Both the position numbers and the translations under genes were made by a program. A stretch of DNA of 13,997 nucleotides from contig CAZHHH010000077.1 in the NCBI GenBank assembly GCA_964532085.1, forward strand, positions 1 through 13,997, in the 5' to 3' direction. Shown piece after piece: positions 13,466 through 13,997 of this stretch (position 1 is its first letter; the number at the start of each line of letters is the position of its first letter). The notes beneath the pieces were generated by a model. It saw only the letters and a list, made by a program, of their open reading frames with translations. It was not told where the DNA came from and did no database searches. The DNA is from CAZHHH01 sp964532085 (lineage in GTDB: Bacteria > Bacteroidota > Bacteroidia > Bacteroidales > Marinilabiliaceae).

Positions 13466-13997
13466 CATTTTCCAATACAAAATAATCTATGGAGCTTTGT
13501 AAATTTTCAGCAAGAGTTTGTAAATTGACTGACCTATCAGCCATTCTAATACTAGTTTCTGCACTCTCTTGTATTAAATCATTTAATTGAAATACCGAAG
13601 TATTAATCTGATCCGCTCCAATTGCTTGCTCATTACTATATACAGAGATTTGTTCAATTAATTCGTCTGTTTTTTCCATATTAGGAACTAAATTTCTTAC
13701 TCTTTCTGTAGCATTTGCTGTAATCTCATACCCTTTATCTGCTAGTGCGATAATTTCATCAGCTACAATTTTACTATTTTCAGCCAGTTTGCGCACTTCT
13801 GAAGCTACAACAGAAAATCCTTTACCCTCCTCACCGGCTCTTGCAGCTTCAACCGAAGCATTTAGAGCTAAAATGTTAGTTTGGAAAACAATATCATTAA
13901 TAAGTTTTATCTTTTCTGTAATATTTGCAATAGATTCAAGACTACTTTCAGAGGCTAAGCCAATTTCTCTAATCTCTTTAGCTACATCATCTGATAT
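13461..13997 (-). CDS. Methyl-accepting chemotaxis protein, C-terminal signalling domain (5' end off the window)
   Basis: The last 178 codons of a chemoreceptor gene; the reading frame is open to the right edge. The highly conserved hairpin tip is present: INDIVFQTNILALNASVEAA, then RAGEEGKGFSVVASEVRKLAENS, which contacts CheA and CheW. The descending helix follows (residues rich in Ser, Glu and Gln, for example EQISVYSNEQAIGADQINTS), then a short end, YFVLENE. There is no NWETF-type CheR-binding pentapeptide. The product would be a membrane or cytoplasmic receptor that controls CheA kinase activity; its sensor and membrane parts lie outside the window. The GTG at 13796 is an internal valine codon of the conserved motif, not a start. 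The stop codon sits inside the 9-bp repeat bordering a MITE-like element, and the likely terminator is now more than 250 bp downstream. Confidence 0.96.
   Translation of the reverse strand: MSDDVAKEIREIGLASESSLESIANITEKIKLINDIVFQTNILALNASVEAARAGEEGKGFSVVASEVRKLAENSKIVADEIIALADKGYEITANATERVRNLVPNMEKTDELIEQISVYSNEQAIGADQINTSVFQLNDLIQESAETSIRMADRSVNLQTLAENLQSSIDYFVLENE

Noticed and set aside
13461..13796. A short independent gene starting at the GTG of 13796
   Set aside because: The frame continues upstream to the window edge with perfectly typical chemoreceptor hairpin-tip sequence.
1..13997. CRISPR array, tRNA or rRNA gene, toxin-antitoxin or phage-defence operon
   Set aside because: No regularly spaced repeats, no cloverleaf-like or rRNA sequence and no defence-type domains were seen on either strand.

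Overview
The window is AT-rich (about one third G+C) and dense with genes. It looks like ordinary chromosome from a member of the Bacteroidota. The evidence is a SecA of about 1,100 residues with the long insertions typical of that phylum, a RelA/SpoT protein and a Ste24-like M48 protease of Bacteroidota type, TTG/GTG starts without Shine-Dalgarno sequences, and A/T-rich leaders. A methyl-accepting chemotaxis protein is present, which is not universal in the phylum, so a motile or surface-sensing lineage is possible. The genus cannot be fixed from the sequence. A run of exactly 100 N (10460-10559) marks a scaffold join, so linkage across it is not proven.

Layout. 1-5841 (minus strand): reading in the direction of transcription, secA, a hairpin terminator, lgt, an M48 membrane protease, then the start of cinA, which runs off the left edge. 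A small one-helix membrane protein of unknown function (5886-6338) lies just upstream of secA on the same strand. 6339-6678 is a divergent intergenic stretch carrying a 70-bp imperfect palindrome. 6679-8623 (plus): trhO and a dihydrouridine synthase, a two-gene tRNA-uridine modification unit. 8610-10402 (minus): a three-part DUF2007/universal-stress protein followed by a rhomboid protease whose 3' end overlaps that of the dus gene. After the gap come the 3' end of a YfiR-like gene (plus), a relA/spoT-type (p)ppGpp synthetase (minus) and the 3' end of a chemotaxis receptor gene (minus).

How the genes fit together. SecA exports precursors and Lgt lipidates exported lipoproteins. The M48 and rhomboid proteases are membrane-quality or regulatory proteases. 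TrhO and Dus both modify tRNA uridines. The Usp fusion and the (p)ppGpp enzyme are stress functions. YfiR-like proteins and chemoreceptors are signalling components.

Most interesting region. Between relA and the chemoreceptor gene sits a 226-bp element (13231-13456) with 19-bp imperfect terminal inverted repeats, a 25-bp G-rich central hairpin and a 9-bp direct repeat, ATTGTTATT, on both sides. It looks like a non-autonomous transposon (MITE). The insertion target overlapped the stop codon of the chemoreceptor gene, and the duplication preserved that stop. The gene is now separated from a strong terminator that would have lain 16 nt beyond the stop. I found no CRISPR array, tRNA, rRNA, defence system or other obviously new multigene system. 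The rest of the window is mainly housekeeping.
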